A stretch of 15,604 bases of DNA from Spongospora subterranea (lineage: Eukaryota > Endomyxa > Phytomyxea > Plasmodiophorida > Plasmodiophoridae), in assembly GCA_900404475.1 (NCBI GenBank), contig OUQQ01000238.1, forward strand, positions 1 through 15,604. The letters are read 5' to 3'. The notes under the pieces were generated by a model that searched no databases, was not told the origin of the DNA, and worked only from the letters and a program-made list of their open reading frames with translations. The number at the start of each line of letters is the position of its first letter. Within the stretch, counting starts at the first letter, position 1. The translations under genes were made by a program, and so were the position numbers. This document shows positions 1 through 8,868 of this stretch, one piece after another.

Positions 1-102
1 GGTAAGCACTTCGAACTTTCGCGACAAAGCTTTCAAGCTTCGGATAATGCCAGCATCAAGCGGCTGTAGAACGGAGGTGAGATTGGGTGGAAAAAAGCGA
101 CC
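1..102 (-). mobile_element. DDE transposase fragment (Tigger/pogo/jerky type), cut by window edge
   Basis: Read on the minus strand from 102 to 1, an uninterrupted 34-codon frame contains FFPPNLTSVLQPLDAGIIRS. This matches the conserved block near the end of the DDE_1 catalytic domain (family form: hydrophobic-PPN-T-S-x-QP-x-D-x-G-I-I-x-x-FK). These transposases move Tc1/mariner-related DNA transposons, and some are domesticated as CENP-B or jerky proteins. The C-terminal rest lies beyond position 1. Upstream the same frame stays open until a TGA near 290, and beyond it to about 430 at least, but I recognise no DDE aspartates or HTH domain there. It is either a decayed copy or an exon of a spliced gene. 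The block itself is recognised with fair confidence; whether the element is active cannot be judged from this piece. Confidence 0.7.
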
Positions 103-1432
103 AGTCACGGCACGTGGGCGCGGCCCCATGTGCGCAGCCCCTTGCGCGGCCTCGCATTCCGCATCAGGTAAACACCACTCCATAAGGTGCAAAATAAATC
201 GACTGTTCTCAGCTGCAGCTTTAGCTGTTTGATGGTTTGCTGCACAACCACCGAGGCCCCATCGCACGTTGGAGCACACTGGCCTTCCAACTCACGACAA
301 TACCGACAATACATGCCAGATCGAATCCAGTTTGTAAAAGGGTTCCGCCTCAGTAGGCGGAATAAATAACACTAAATTTTTTGGCACTCCACACGAAGAC
401 AGCAATGCCGCACTTGACCGATTACTTGGCGATAATTTCCACTCCGGTTTTTTGACCAACATTGTTGTTTTGAAATTCTTGAAAACCCAGGATAAAAATA
501 GTGCAATGGCTAATCTCGGCTCGAATTTTCAACGATTTCTTTTTTCACTCAAATTACTATCGGCGAGACGGTTTCTTCAGCAGTTTGATTCTCATCTAAT
601 GTCGCAACCGGTCTTGACTTGGGCGGAGGAAACCGATTCGTTTGCGGCTGGCGAGAACGCCACGTCATGATCAACACCTAATCGTTGCGAGAATCATTGG
701 GCCACCAGACGGTTAGTTCATCTCCAGCCTCAAAGAAAGCCATTTTGGCGTCAACTAGAAATGTATCGCCATTGATATGAGCTGCATGTTCAAAAGTCCA
801 ACCAGCAGAATGAAGTGGTTATATTATGCAAGGCCGTCTGGTCGCCCAAGGATTCTCACAACAGCTGTGCAAACCACCGCCCGGTCGAAAAGCAATCGAG
901 ACCAAGTAGATAACACGATGCAACAAACACTACATCGACAGAAACCGACTGGCAACACCGACAGAAACATGCCTGGGAAAGGAGGAACGCGCCTTCCACA
1001 GTACCGAATTGATGCATCGCAATCGTGGGTCGTCGACACCAGAAAGCACAGTCGTCTAACAACAATTAATTCATGGGTCTCAGGATAAAAAGGCGTTGAT
1101 TGTGTGGTCCCAGGCCCGAACATTATTCCCACTCGTGGTACCATCAGCGGAGACTCGATTGAAACGACGAACGGGGTGGATCATGCCTGTACTCGGCTAA
1201 AGGTGTGTCGAAAACAGGGATTACAGGCCTACTGGGTTGCCGGCGAACATTATGAAAACAATATGCCGAATTCGACTCTGATGTCGACGATGGCGACATG
1301 TGAAAGGCGTGACGTTCCATTATCGGGCCAGAATTTGCAACACCAACCTGTGCTTTTGTACGACTGGTTGACGGAATCAGTCAGATCAACGGCCCAGGGA
1401 ACGAACACCATTCGAAAGGGCAATAAGATAGA
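103..1432. other. Unresolved region, possibly transposon-derived
   Basis: About 1.3 kb with no gene I can support. On the minus strand at 105-314 a 69-codon ORF begins with MYCRYCREL, and a different frame (about 291-430) reads protein-like with CGVPKNLVLFIPP. Either may be an exon or decayed coding sequence of the transposase-containing element at the left edge. On the plus strand at 829-864 a short stretch reads GRLVAQGFSQQ, resembling a Ty1/copia reverse-transcriptase block, but it is flanked by stops. The rest, 870-1430, has only short ORFs without recognisable motifs. Confidence 0.3.
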
Positions 1433-1438
1433 TTTATT
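1433..1438 (-). terminator. Poly(A) signal AATAAA for the 1497-2360 gene
   Basis: The plus strand reads TTTATT, which is AATAAA on the minus strand. It lies about 60 nt past the preferred stop codon of the His/Asp-rich gene and about 190 nt past its alternative stop. Confidence 0.5.
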
Positions 1439-1496
1439 GGTGTGTTGACATGGATGGGTTGGACCGATGGCTGAGACGTTAGTTAAAATAGACAGG

Positions 1497-2360
1497 TTAA
1501 TGGTCTCCTTCCAGTAAGAACGAAATCAAGTTTCTGCAAACAAACACGTATCAGCGAAATGTCTCTTGACATCAGAAATGAGCAGAATCGATCATGGGAT
1601 GAACAACATAAACATATTTTTGGTGATTTACCCATCGTCATGCCCATGATGGTGTCCATCGTGGCCATGTCCGAAATCGTAGCCTTCGTGGCCATGTCCA
1701 CCGCCATGACCGCCGTGTTCGCCCCCGCCATGCCCATGGATCCCCTCGTGCGCTTCCCCATGCAAATGATGATGATTATCGTGATCTGCAACTGTTCGTC
1801 AACACACACAACAGAATTTCCGACAACAAAACCCAGGAACATTTGTCTCATAACACTGCCGATTCATTTCGTGAAATGTTTTGTGTTTCTCAACAAATGA
1901 TCTCCTCACAAAAAACAAAAACAATATTGTTCGGTGAATATCAACTCATATCGCCAACAACAAACGAATCGCATTTACCATGATCGTCATGATGGTCATC
2001 TTCGTGTTCATAAGTGTCCTCGTGAGCCAGCTCATGTGAGTCCGCTAAAGTGGCAAATGGTTGTCAGAACAATCTGACTCCTGAATTTGTGCAAAGCGAT
2101 CGAGCCTTACAATGAACGTCGGACGCGGTCATGAAAGCTGTTAATGTCGCCTGCGTCACCGTATTTGATTTATCTTTGCCAGCGTGGTCAAGGTGCTCAT
2201 CATCGTGATCGTGGTCCTCTTCATCGTGGTGGTCGTGGTGATCAACGTGATCGTGTTCGTGGTGGTGATCGTGATCGTCATGGTGGTCCTCGTGATCGCT
2301 GGCGTGCGTCAGTGCCAGTAATATCGACGAGCAAACTATAAACACGATTAAACCCCTCAT
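1497..2360 (-). CDS. Secreted His/Asp-rich protein, four exons
   Basis: Exons on the minus strand: 2360-2111, 2044-1979, 1785-1632 and 1533-1497, giving 168 aa. The phases match, every intron is GT-AG, and the introns are 66, 193 and 98 nt. Residues 1-20 form a signal peptide (MRGLIVFIVCSSILLALTHA). Next comes a dense His/Asp/Glu tract (residues 22-60), a short hydrophobic core (TVTQATLTAFMTASD), another acidic His-rich stretch, and a Gly/His tail in exon 3 (HGHGGGEHGG, GHDGHHHGHDDG). The last splice is a choice: without it, the TAA at 1630-1628 ends the protein at 157 aa. I prefer the splice because that TAA sits inside a good donor (GG|GTAAAT) and is followed by TTTGCAG. The added tail, NLISFLLEGDH, recalls the C-terminus of the 11766-12497 protein. 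The composition suggests binding of Zn, Cu, Ca or mineral surfaces in the extracellular space, which is inference. No named family is recognised. Confidence 0.75.
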
Positions 2361-2460
2361 AAAATTATTGTCGAGACCGTTGCCGGTTTGTTATCACAAT
2401 ATCGAATGGCATCATTCGGTCTGGTAGATTCGAAACTACTCATCACGTTTGGACCAGAGT

Positions 2461-2467
2461 TGACTCA
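2461..2467. promoter_or_regulatory. TGACTCA (AP-1/bZIP-type) site upstream of the 1497-2360 gene
   Basis: A perfect TGACTCA in the context GTTGACTCAACTT, 101 bp upstream of the ATG at 2360. The same heptamer class occurs upstream of the other three minus-strand secreted genes in the window. Confidence 0.5.
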
Positions 2468-2914
2468 ACTTATCGCCATATTCCATGAATCACCGTCGTC
2501 ATCGCCACTTAAAAAATCCACAATCCATCCACCGTCCAGGGTTTTCACCCGTTTTATCCTCATAATTCAGACCCGAAAGTCGCAAACGTGTTTTAGTCGG
2601 GGAGGAATGTTCGAAGTCAAACATAATATCTTCCCCTAAAATCACATCAATAAACTACATAAACGACCCGCATCTCGACATAATCGGCGACGAAATTTTT
2701 GCTAGATGAGAAACGACCGTGAGACATTGCGCCATCGGATTGATTATGTGAAAAAAATGTTGTCGCAACTGTGTTTTGGGAGAGCTGAAAGTTCGATGAC
2801 TCATATTTCACAATACTCCACATCGCTGGTTTCACAATGTCGAATTGAATCGAGTTCTGACCGGGATTTTTAAGTGCAAACAATTGATTGACAAGAAGCG
2901 GCGGCGGCGACGGA

Positions 2915-2920
2915 TATAAG
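2915..2920 (+). promoter_or_regulatory. TATA-like box of STK19
   Basis: GATATAAG lies about 33 bp before the first in-frame ATG (2953). This would imply a very short 5' leader if it is used, or initiation at the second ATG (2965). Confidence 0.35.
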
Positions 2921-2952
2921 TTGTGTGGCGGCGAACGACCGGACTGAATGGG

Positions 2953-4497
2953 ATGAGATCCTTTATGCGCCATGGCGGTCGGGTTCAAGCACCGCCTCCG
3001 CTTATCGGCGTCGTTGACGATCCCGACCTGGTATTGGAACCGTGGCAGGACACGCTAGCGGCCATCAACATATTACGAGAGCAATCGGTATTGTCGGGGA
3101 CCACCGAAACCTAATCGACATTTCAACACAGCTCGTTGTTGCTTTTGTGTTATAGAAAATCGAATACTGAAGTAATTGTGCTGTGCACTGATTTACGCTG
3201 TCTTCCCAGTTATGAATTTGTCGATATTTTCTTCATTTCTGATATCCAACGCTCAATTGTAGTTCGTCTTTCCACCGGTTCATGCTGTCGTTTCAAAATT
3301 TTCAACGTTCTGTTCGGATCATCAAAATCGTTTGAATGGATTTTTTCTCGGTTCAAAAATTTGGCACGGGTACGCTTGTAAAAGTGCTGGTTGTTCAATT
3401 GAGGTTTCATTTGGCGGATTGTTGTCTTTTCGCACTCGACAAAAATACCCATTCCATCGTTCAGGCGTTCTCCTCGGATGTGTGGCCCCGTCTTCAATTA
3501 CAGCACCATATTTACTCCATTATTCACGATCGGTATATTGCACATGATCGGGTCGGGTGTATTAGTCTCCCAATGTGCTGGTCCTAGGTGCCAGGCCGAT
3601 CGGGAGCTAGACCTATTACGAGCCAGAAACATGGTTCGCCTGTTTAGGATCGATGGGATTCCTCCACGCCCGTTAATCGTTGTTGTGCTGACATCGGATT
3701 TCGTCGATTTTGTTCGTCGCAACATCCCATCTCACACTGTAATAAGTCAGTTTCTCTCTACAATTATCCCTTCGTTTCTCGTTATTTGTCACCTATAACA
3801 TGAAATTATTTTGTCAAACCTCATATCGCCGAATGTTTTGACACTGACCACAAATGCACCGGTTTTTGAACTCGACTGTTTTACACAATTTTGGCTAGTG
3901 CAACAATAACGAATGTTGATTAGGTTTCTTTTCGTCAGAATGCATATTTTCATCGGTTCTCATCTTTTTCTGAATCTTCATCGTAGATGCCTTTCTGAAT
4001 GAGATGCGTGCTTTCACCCAGACAAACGCGGATCGCCACGATCTACGAGAGCGGTTGAAAACGGTTCACGACGCCGATCCCATTTCGTATAAGCTTTGCC
4101 TCTCCTCGAAAACCAACACGCCTCAATGTTTTCCAGAGTACTATTCCAGTACGGATTGGTTGTCAATCGAACCGAGTCGATGCTGTCGTTTTCAATCCCT
4201 GAATGTGGCCGATTTATTCACCATCTAATTCAAGGTCGTCTCGAGCTGGTTGCCGTTATCAAGCGTCGTAAACAATCTCGCAATCGCACCGTACAGGTAA
4301 ACTGTTTTCAAGGATTTTGATTTTTTTTTAATTGGATTTAGGCACTTGAAAAAACTGCTTTGAAGAAGTCGATGTTGTCGTCGCTGTTCATTCTGCAGGA
4401 TTTGATTGCACTAGGAGTGCTTGAGAGACGCTCTGTGTCCAACGATCATGGAACAACGATCGCCGTGGTGCAAATTGCTGACGAATCCCTTTTATGA
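2953..4497 (+). CDS. STK19: STK19 winged-helix protein (transcription-coupled repair factor), six exons
   Basis: Exons: 2953-3087, 3465-3532, 3588-3745, 3987-4086, 4137-4296 and 4342-4497, giving 258 aa against about 254 for human STK19. Introns are 377, 55, 241, 50 and 45 nt, all GT-AG with matching phases. Diagnostic stretches, in order: QLQHHIYSIIHDR joined across intron 2 to CQADRELDLLRARNMVRLFR; then VVLTSDFVDFVRR; the SFSIPECGRFIHHLIQGR block, equivalent to the family's P-G-A-G-R-F-I-K-Y; and a C-terminal helix region with LFILQDLIALGVLERR. STK19 was once described as a kinase; it is now known as a small nuclear protein of three winged helices that binds DNA and acts in transcription-coupled nucleotide excision repair. 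No kinase motifs are seen here, as expected. The start is the first ATG after a TATA-like box; an ATG four codons later is an alternative. Exon 1 and the first splice are the least certain, because the family N-terminus is poorly conserved. Confidence 0.85.
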
Positions 4498-4531
4498 ATG
4501 ATGAAATCCGTTACTGGGTAGTCTCCCACAG

Positions 4532-4908
4532 GTTAAATCAAAAACTGTTTTAAATGCTGCTCCCGTCGCCAAACCGGTATGCCCCGTGGCAAAGCTATCT
4601 GATAAACCTAAACTTGATTGGGAAACTGTCATCCAAAACGTCAATTCCTGTCAGTTAACTGCATTCGATCTTTGTGGCACAAGGGTATGTCACGAGAACT
4701 GGCCACAGTTCGGATTGCTGCATGTTGTTTCAATGTCGCAGGCTCCAGTTCGTATCTGGCGATGCTCAGTCCACATTATGGTCTGATCATTAACGGCGGT
4801 TTCGATGATCTAGCCTCGGCAAAGACGAATGAACATATCCGGAGCCTTATGATAAGACGCTGGGAAAACGGTCGTGGCACCAATGTGTCGTCGAACAGTT
4901 CGGTTTGA
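4532..4908 (+). CDS. Unrecognised protein, two 3' exons (5' end missing)
   Basis: Exon 4532-4688 follows a CCCACAG acceptor and reads with no stop (it includes DKPKLDWETVIQNVNSCQL). It joins 4742-4908 across a 53-nt GT-AG intron, in phase, giving a 107-residue tail that includes YLAMLSPHYGLIINGGFDD and KTNEHIRSLMIRRWENGRG before TGA. The second exon has a good amino-acid balance. There is no in-frame ATG before an upstream TGA, so a 5' exon is needed, yet STK19 ends only 34 bp earlier. One possibility is splicing out of the STK19 last exon: a GTG|GTGCAA donor at about 4468 is in phase with this acceptor across about 64 nt, which would replace the last eight residues of STK19 with this tail. 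Otherwise it is a separate gene with a hidden first exon. I do not recognise the family. Confidence 0.4.
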
Positions 4909-5194
4909 TCACGTCGAAGAGGACCGTTCTCGGTTTTCTTCTAAAGAGTTTTTGCGAAAGGGATGAGTAGAACACGACTCCACACCGGCCATTACTATAT
5001 TGCCGGGAAAAATCTTGCATGATCGAACAACCACAGTCGGGTTTTAGCTTGACTGCAATGGTCGAACAATGTTCATCTGGAGCCAGGGCGCATCCTTGGC
5101 TATACCGGGACCATACGAATTCGTCGACAACACCGTCCCATGACCGTTTCCCAGTTTCTTATCGTAAAGATTGGAGATTCGGTTTTTTGAGACT

Positions 5195-5228
5195 CGACAA
5201 CATGTTCTGTAACAGGGGCGACTTAACA
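5195..5228 (+). repeat. 34-bp direct repeat, copy 1
   Basis: The 34 bases beginning CGACAACATGTTCTGTAACA and ending CGACTTAACA are identical to 5271-5304. Copy spacing is 76 bp start to start, and the flanks differ. The unit contains the palindrome AACATGTT. Confidence 0.9.
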
Positions 5229-5270
5229 GGTGGCCTTGTAACGATTTGTGTTGAACTGGTCCCTACGATA

Positions 5271-5304
5271 CGACAACATGTTCTGTAACAGGGGCGACTT
5301 AACA
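5271..5304 (+). repeat. 34-bp direct repeat, copy 2
   Basis: Second exact copy of the 34-bp unit at 5195-5228, lying about 170 bp upstream of the next gene's ATG. Confidence 0.9.
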
Positions 5305-5471
5305 ACCTGAGCCTTTGGCGATTTTGTGCTTGAAACTACTGGCTCTTGTCTGGTGTCTGGACATTACGGCCCACGGTCCACGGCATTTGAAAACCCTCGA
5401 CCACAGCAACAGGTTAAGGTTGGACTTGGACAAACGCATCGATTCTGACTGGCGATTGACCGAATTGCGAA

Positions 5472-6260
5472 ATGTCAATGGCGCCGGTGGACGACGAAAA
5501 CAAACCTGGCTCTCCCAACACCCAACAGGCAAATTCTGAGAATACACCCGTCGCTGATGAGGCGGAAGATCCCGTAAGCAAATTGGACTCAGTTCGTGAC
5601 ATGCACTGGCAATTGCACAAATTCTGGGGCGCGCACGGGGAAAGATTTCAGCGTATTTGGGAGACCATGACCCCTACTGCTAGGCGGGAATTATTCCAGA
5701 TTGTTAGCCCTGATGCACCTGAAAACCCTTCACTGCCCTATATTACAATCAATGGGAGAAGAACTATGGTTGACACATCCTCAATTCATTTGATTCCCGA
5801 GTTCTGTATCGAATCATTAGTGAACGAAAAGAACCTTGTGCAGACATTCAACTTGTGGACATTGCCTCCGTTGGACGTTGTCGCCTGGGAGGCCCTGAAG
5901 TTCACTCGATTCAAGGTCAGCCAAGGGCACCTCAAGCTAGAGGAGGCTGAAGACGAAAACGAGTTCGTGTTTATCCTGGGCGAGCGTTTTGGCCAACATG
6001 CCCGGATGCGCCAAGATGCAGACACAACGGAAGTCTTGAACATGAACAGGACGAAGCGTCGAGGTGCTCTTTCCACAGTTCCAGAATTTTCCTTAGTTGA
6101 AGATCGATTGTATCGGGGCATGACAATATTATCGACGTTCGCGGAAGAGTTTGCGAACGCCTACATAGAGGCGGGAAGAGGATCGTCTGGAGACGGGCTC
6201 GCTGTTGAAGTTGAAGAAGCTGATGCCTCCGCAGGCACCGTACTTCCAAGAAGAAAATAA
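5472..6260 (+). CDS. Intronless gene, unknown 262-aa soluble protein
   Basis: A single uninterrupted 262-codon frame. The start ATG (5472) is fixed by an in-frame TGA 12 bases upstream; a second ATG two codons later is possible. The first 40 residues are polar and probably disordered (PVDDENKPGSP). A compact region follows with many aromatic residues (RDMHWQLHKFWGAHGERFQR, then IWETMTPTARRELFQIVSP), then HLIPEFCIESL and LWTLPPLDVVAWEALKFTRF, a charged acidic helix, and a basic patch NRTKRRG. The C-terminus is acidic and low-complexity. There is no signal peptide or membrane segment. It lacks introns while its recognisable plus-strand neighbours have three to ten, which could reflect retroposition, horizontal acquisition or a young gene. 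I do not recognise the family. An AATAAA overlaps the stop codon. Confidence 0.8.
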   Translation: MSMAPVDDENKPGSPNTQQANSENTPVADEAEDPVSKLDSVRDMHWQLHKFWGAHGERFQRIWETMTPTARRELFQIVSPDAPENPSLPYITINGRRTMVDTSSIHLIPEFCIESLVNEKNLVQTFNLWTLPPLDVVAWEALKFTRFKVSQGHLKLEEAEDENEFVFILGERFGQHARMRQDADTTEVLNMNRTKRRGALSTVPEFSLVEDRLYRGMTILSTFAEEFANAYIEAGRGSSGDGLAVEVEEADASAGTVLPRRK

Positions 6261-6261
6261 A
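6256..6261 (+). terminator. Poly(A) signal overlapping a stop codon
   Basis: AATAAA spans the TAA stop of the 5472-6260 gene, which would give a 3' UTR of only about 15-30 nt if used. Confidence 0.5.
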
Positions 6262-6790
6262 TACGCGGTGGAAAACGCCAAAATATTTTCCGCAGGAACA
6301 GTTGTTACTCTCAAGGAGTGGCATTTTTTTGCCTTCTGTTCATTGATGCTTTACGACATCGAATTACGTACCGGTTTTTTGGCACATCAAATCTAAGGAG
6401 TGCTGAGCTGGTTATATGAACTTACTTAGATAGCCTTCACTCCAATGTTGCAACATTCTGGATGTATCTTTGCCAGTATCAAGATATTGTGGGTCAAGGC
6501 CGCGTCGAGACCCTTCAGGGCCAGCGTCAAATCACTGTGCACCGGTAAATTCAGGCCATCGTCGACCTGGGCAAATTATTCAGGGGTCGCGTCGAGAGGT
6601 ACTGTACGGCGTCAACTCACGTCCCGTAAACCCTAACACATTTGGCACAGTAGAGACTCAACGTCCCGCAAAGTACGGTAGAAATTTGGGAAAATGGGTA
6701 TATTTAGGTCAGCGCCAACCAGGTCACTTAACGAAGGAGTGACCCTTCGTATCGACTTCCATCAGGTCTCTTCAATTGTCGATTTACGTC
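6262..6790. other. Intergenic region with allantoinase promoter
   Basis: No gene is supported. A TATATTTA sequence at 6699-6706 is the best core promoter candidate for allantoinase, about 85 bp before its ATG. Two short repeated words, CGTCGAGA followed about 20 bp later by CGTCAA, occur at 6503/6525 and at 6590/6610; they are too short and degenerate to call a repeat family. Confidence 0.4.
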
Positions 6791-8743
6791 ATGATTAGAT
6801 ATGGGAGTATGCGAGCTGTGTTCAGCTCGGATGATTTCGAGGCTAGACCAGGTCAGATTGTGGTCGATTGTGAATCGGGCGTGATCGTGTCGACGTCGCG
6901 TGTTTGGCCTGTATCACGGAGCGGCCCGAACGATATCGATATTGTCGATTTCGGCAATTTGCTGCTTTTCCCTGGTTTGGTGGACAGTCATGTGCACGTC
7001 AACGATCCAGGCCGAGGTTATGACGCCATCTCATGACTGTGTATGTTGCCCCTCAAGTTGTCCTCAGATCATTGGGAGCGTTTCGATTGCGCAACGAAGG
7101 TCGCACTCGTTCACCTATTACACTCAGACTCTGAGCGAATGGTTTAGGCTGCTGTAGCTGGAGGAACCTGCACCATTGGTAAAGTCCACTATCGACTCAT
7201 CTTGGTAAACATTGTGTTGATGTTTTTGCTCAGGCGACATGCCACTGAATTGTATTCCGGTAAAATCGTTGTTGTTTTCTTTGCGAATATGGTTTGCGTT
7301 GCAGTAAACTCGGAACGAGTTATTGTTTGCAATGTCGTTGAACCGACAGAAAATGATCGAGGTTCCTTAGGTGACAACCACAAGAGCGGCTGTAGATCAA
7401 AAGAAACTTGCATGTGAAGCGAAATTATGGACAGACGTGTGTCTGATCGGGGGTCTTGTTCCAGATAATGCATCGTCGCCTGCGCTGACCGAGCTGATAA
7501 CGGCCGGCGTTGTTTCAGTGAAGGTATGTATCGAGAGATCACGTCTGACTGATTGCCTCATCAGTTGCCAGGCGTTTATGTGCCATTCTGGTATCGACGA
7601 TTATCCAAAGTCCGACATTTTAAATTTGGAAACGGCAATGCCAACCCTTGCATCTAACGGTATCCCCTTAATGGTTCATGCCGGTAGAATTCCACTCGAA
7701 GTTATTGACCATTTTTGACATCATTCTCTAGAACTTGAATGTTGTTCGTCGCCCGAAACTCCCCCAACTTTAACACCGGATCCCCGTGCGTACTCAACGT
7801 TCTTAGCGTCGCGCCCAGAATCGATGGAAACGTCTGCTATTGACGCCATTTTGCATTTATGCGAACTGTTGGTGGTACATCAACAAAGGTCCCCAATGTA
7901 TTTTTGAAGTTTCGTGTTGGCAGGTATAATTGCCCGATTCACATCGTCCATTTGAGCTCAGCCGCGACATTGCCGGCGTTGATCTCAGCTCGCCAACGCG
8001 GTCTCCCCGTTACTGTCGAGACCTGCCCTCATTACTTGTGCTTTTGCGCTGAAGATATATCCGATGGTCAAACCGTTTTCAAAGTATTCTCGCCCGGAAC
8101 GGTATCTGGCCACTTCTGATCTCGCGATTTCCCAGTGTTGCCCGCCGATAAGGGAGAAATCCAATCAGGATCAATTGTGGGATGCGCTGCTGAACGGGGA
8201 CATCGACATGATCGTATCGGATCACTCTCCTTCTCCGCCGGAGCTAAAGTGCATCGGCTCTGGGAACTTCATGGCAGCCTGGGGAGGGATAGCTGGTCTC
8301 CAATTTAGACTTCTGTAGGACCAACATTGATCTCTGTCCTGGCGATTTCTCAAATACCTGTCATCAGCGCGATTTGGACCGCAGGACAAAGTAGATCAAT
8401 ACATTTTGGCCATCTCGCCAAGTGGCTCTGCGAATCTCCTGCGAACTTGGTAATCATTCCCACCCTCACCGGTTCTTTTGGTTTAAACCGTCTTCAGCTG
8501 GGGCAGTTTGGGCGTAAAGGGCGTCTCGCTGCGGGATATGACGCTGATTTCGTAGTTTGGGACCCAGATGGCACATCGACCGTTTCTACAGTTCACCATC
8601 TGCATAAGCAAACGCCATACTCCACTATGAAGTTTCGAGGAAGAATCCACTTGACCTATCGCGCAGGGACGGTCGTATTCGCGTACGATGGGGAGAAATT
8701 TGGGCGGGCAACAGGCAGGATATTGGCGAAAAGGGTCGGGTGA
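6791..8743 (+). CDS. Allantoinase, eleven exons
   Basis: Allantoinase opens the hydantoin ring of allantoin to give allantoate in purine breakdown. Exons: 6791-7016, 7068-7099, 7148-7178, 7234-7259, 7371-7523, 7572-7683, 7732-7867, 7924-8083, 8136-8314, 8368-8449 and 8498-8743, giving 460 aa, normal for the family. All ten introns are GT-AG, 48-56 nt except intron 3 (55) and intron 4 (111). Cyclic amidohydrolase landmarks are all present: [10 protein letters not shown] (metal ligands His67, His69), DMPLN, the carbamylated Lys156 as the last residue of exon 5 ([14 protein letters not shown]), VHAE (His192), IVHLSSA (His248), [20 protein letters not shown] (Asp321), NFMAAWGGI and [11 protein letters not shown]. 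The start is the first ATG in frame; an ATG six codons later is possible. Donors of introns 1, 2 and 7 are weak (GTTATG, GTCGCA, GTTGGT) but are set by phase and homology. The position before DMPLN is Gly instead of the usual Val/Ile. Confidence 0.93.
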
Positions 8744-8760
8744 TGGGGGTGTGATCACCC
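8738..8760 (+). other. Perfect 7-bp inverted repeat across the allantoinase stop codon
   Basis: GGGTGAT, a 9-nt G/T-rich loop, then ATCACCC; the TGA stop is inside the left arm. It could form a small hairpin in the mRNA. Significance is unknown. Confidence 0.4.
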
Positions 8761-8828
8761 ATACAACCGCTGTATCGCCAGATGCCTTTCCCTCGGGAAT
8801 ATCATCAACTAAACTGATTAGTTTTCTG

Positions 8829-8834
8829 TTTATT
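8829..8834 (-). terminator. Poly(A) signal AATAAA of the 8869-9828 gene
   Basis: AATAAA on the minus strand, 35 nt past the TGA. It supports the reading frame chosen for that gene over an alternative frame that runs past this point. The convergent allantoinase gene ends only 125 bp away. Confidence 0.7.
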
Positions 8835-8868
8835 TGAATACGAGTGTCGTAATTAATGAAGCTCTGGG

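Larger units (their letters stand above)
2361..2952. promoter_or_regulatory. Intergenic region between divergent genes
   Basis: This stretch separates the minus-strand secreted gene (ATG at 2360) from plus-strand STK19 (ATG at 2953). It carries TGACTCA sites at 2461-2467 and 2797-2803, and a TATA-like sequence at 2915-2920. A 113-codon minus-strand ORF (2988-2647) overlaps it and the start of STK19. Its composition is not absurd for a protein (it contains ALKNPGQNSIQFDIVKPAMW), but it matches nothing I know and would overlap STK19 exon 1 antisense, so I do not call it a gene. Confidence 0.4.
4909..5471. other. Intergenic region with direct repeats
   Basis: No gene is supported. It contains the 34-bp direct repeat pair listed separately. 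A plus-strand frame at 5315-5539 reads LAILCLKLLALVWCLDITAHG, which looks like a signal peptide, but it has no ATG and runs out of frame into the next gene, so I leave it uncalled. Confidence 0.4.

Noticed and set aside
1559..1900. 113-codon plus-strand ORF and the 122-codon minus-strand ORF at 1483-1851
   Set aside because: Both are out-of-frame readings of exon 3 of the His/Asp-rich gene; the correct frame gives His/Gly sequence joined in phase to exons 1 and 2.
6503..6616. Possible direct repeat (CGTCGAGA ... CGTCAA, twice)
   Set aside because: The matching words are 6-8 bases with different spacing (22 and 20 bp) and unrelated sequence between.
7371..7718. Allantoinase pieces as separate short genes or a pseudogene
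   Set aside because: All pieces join in phase with GT-AG introns into a 460-aa protein with every metal ligand, so it is an intact spliced gene.
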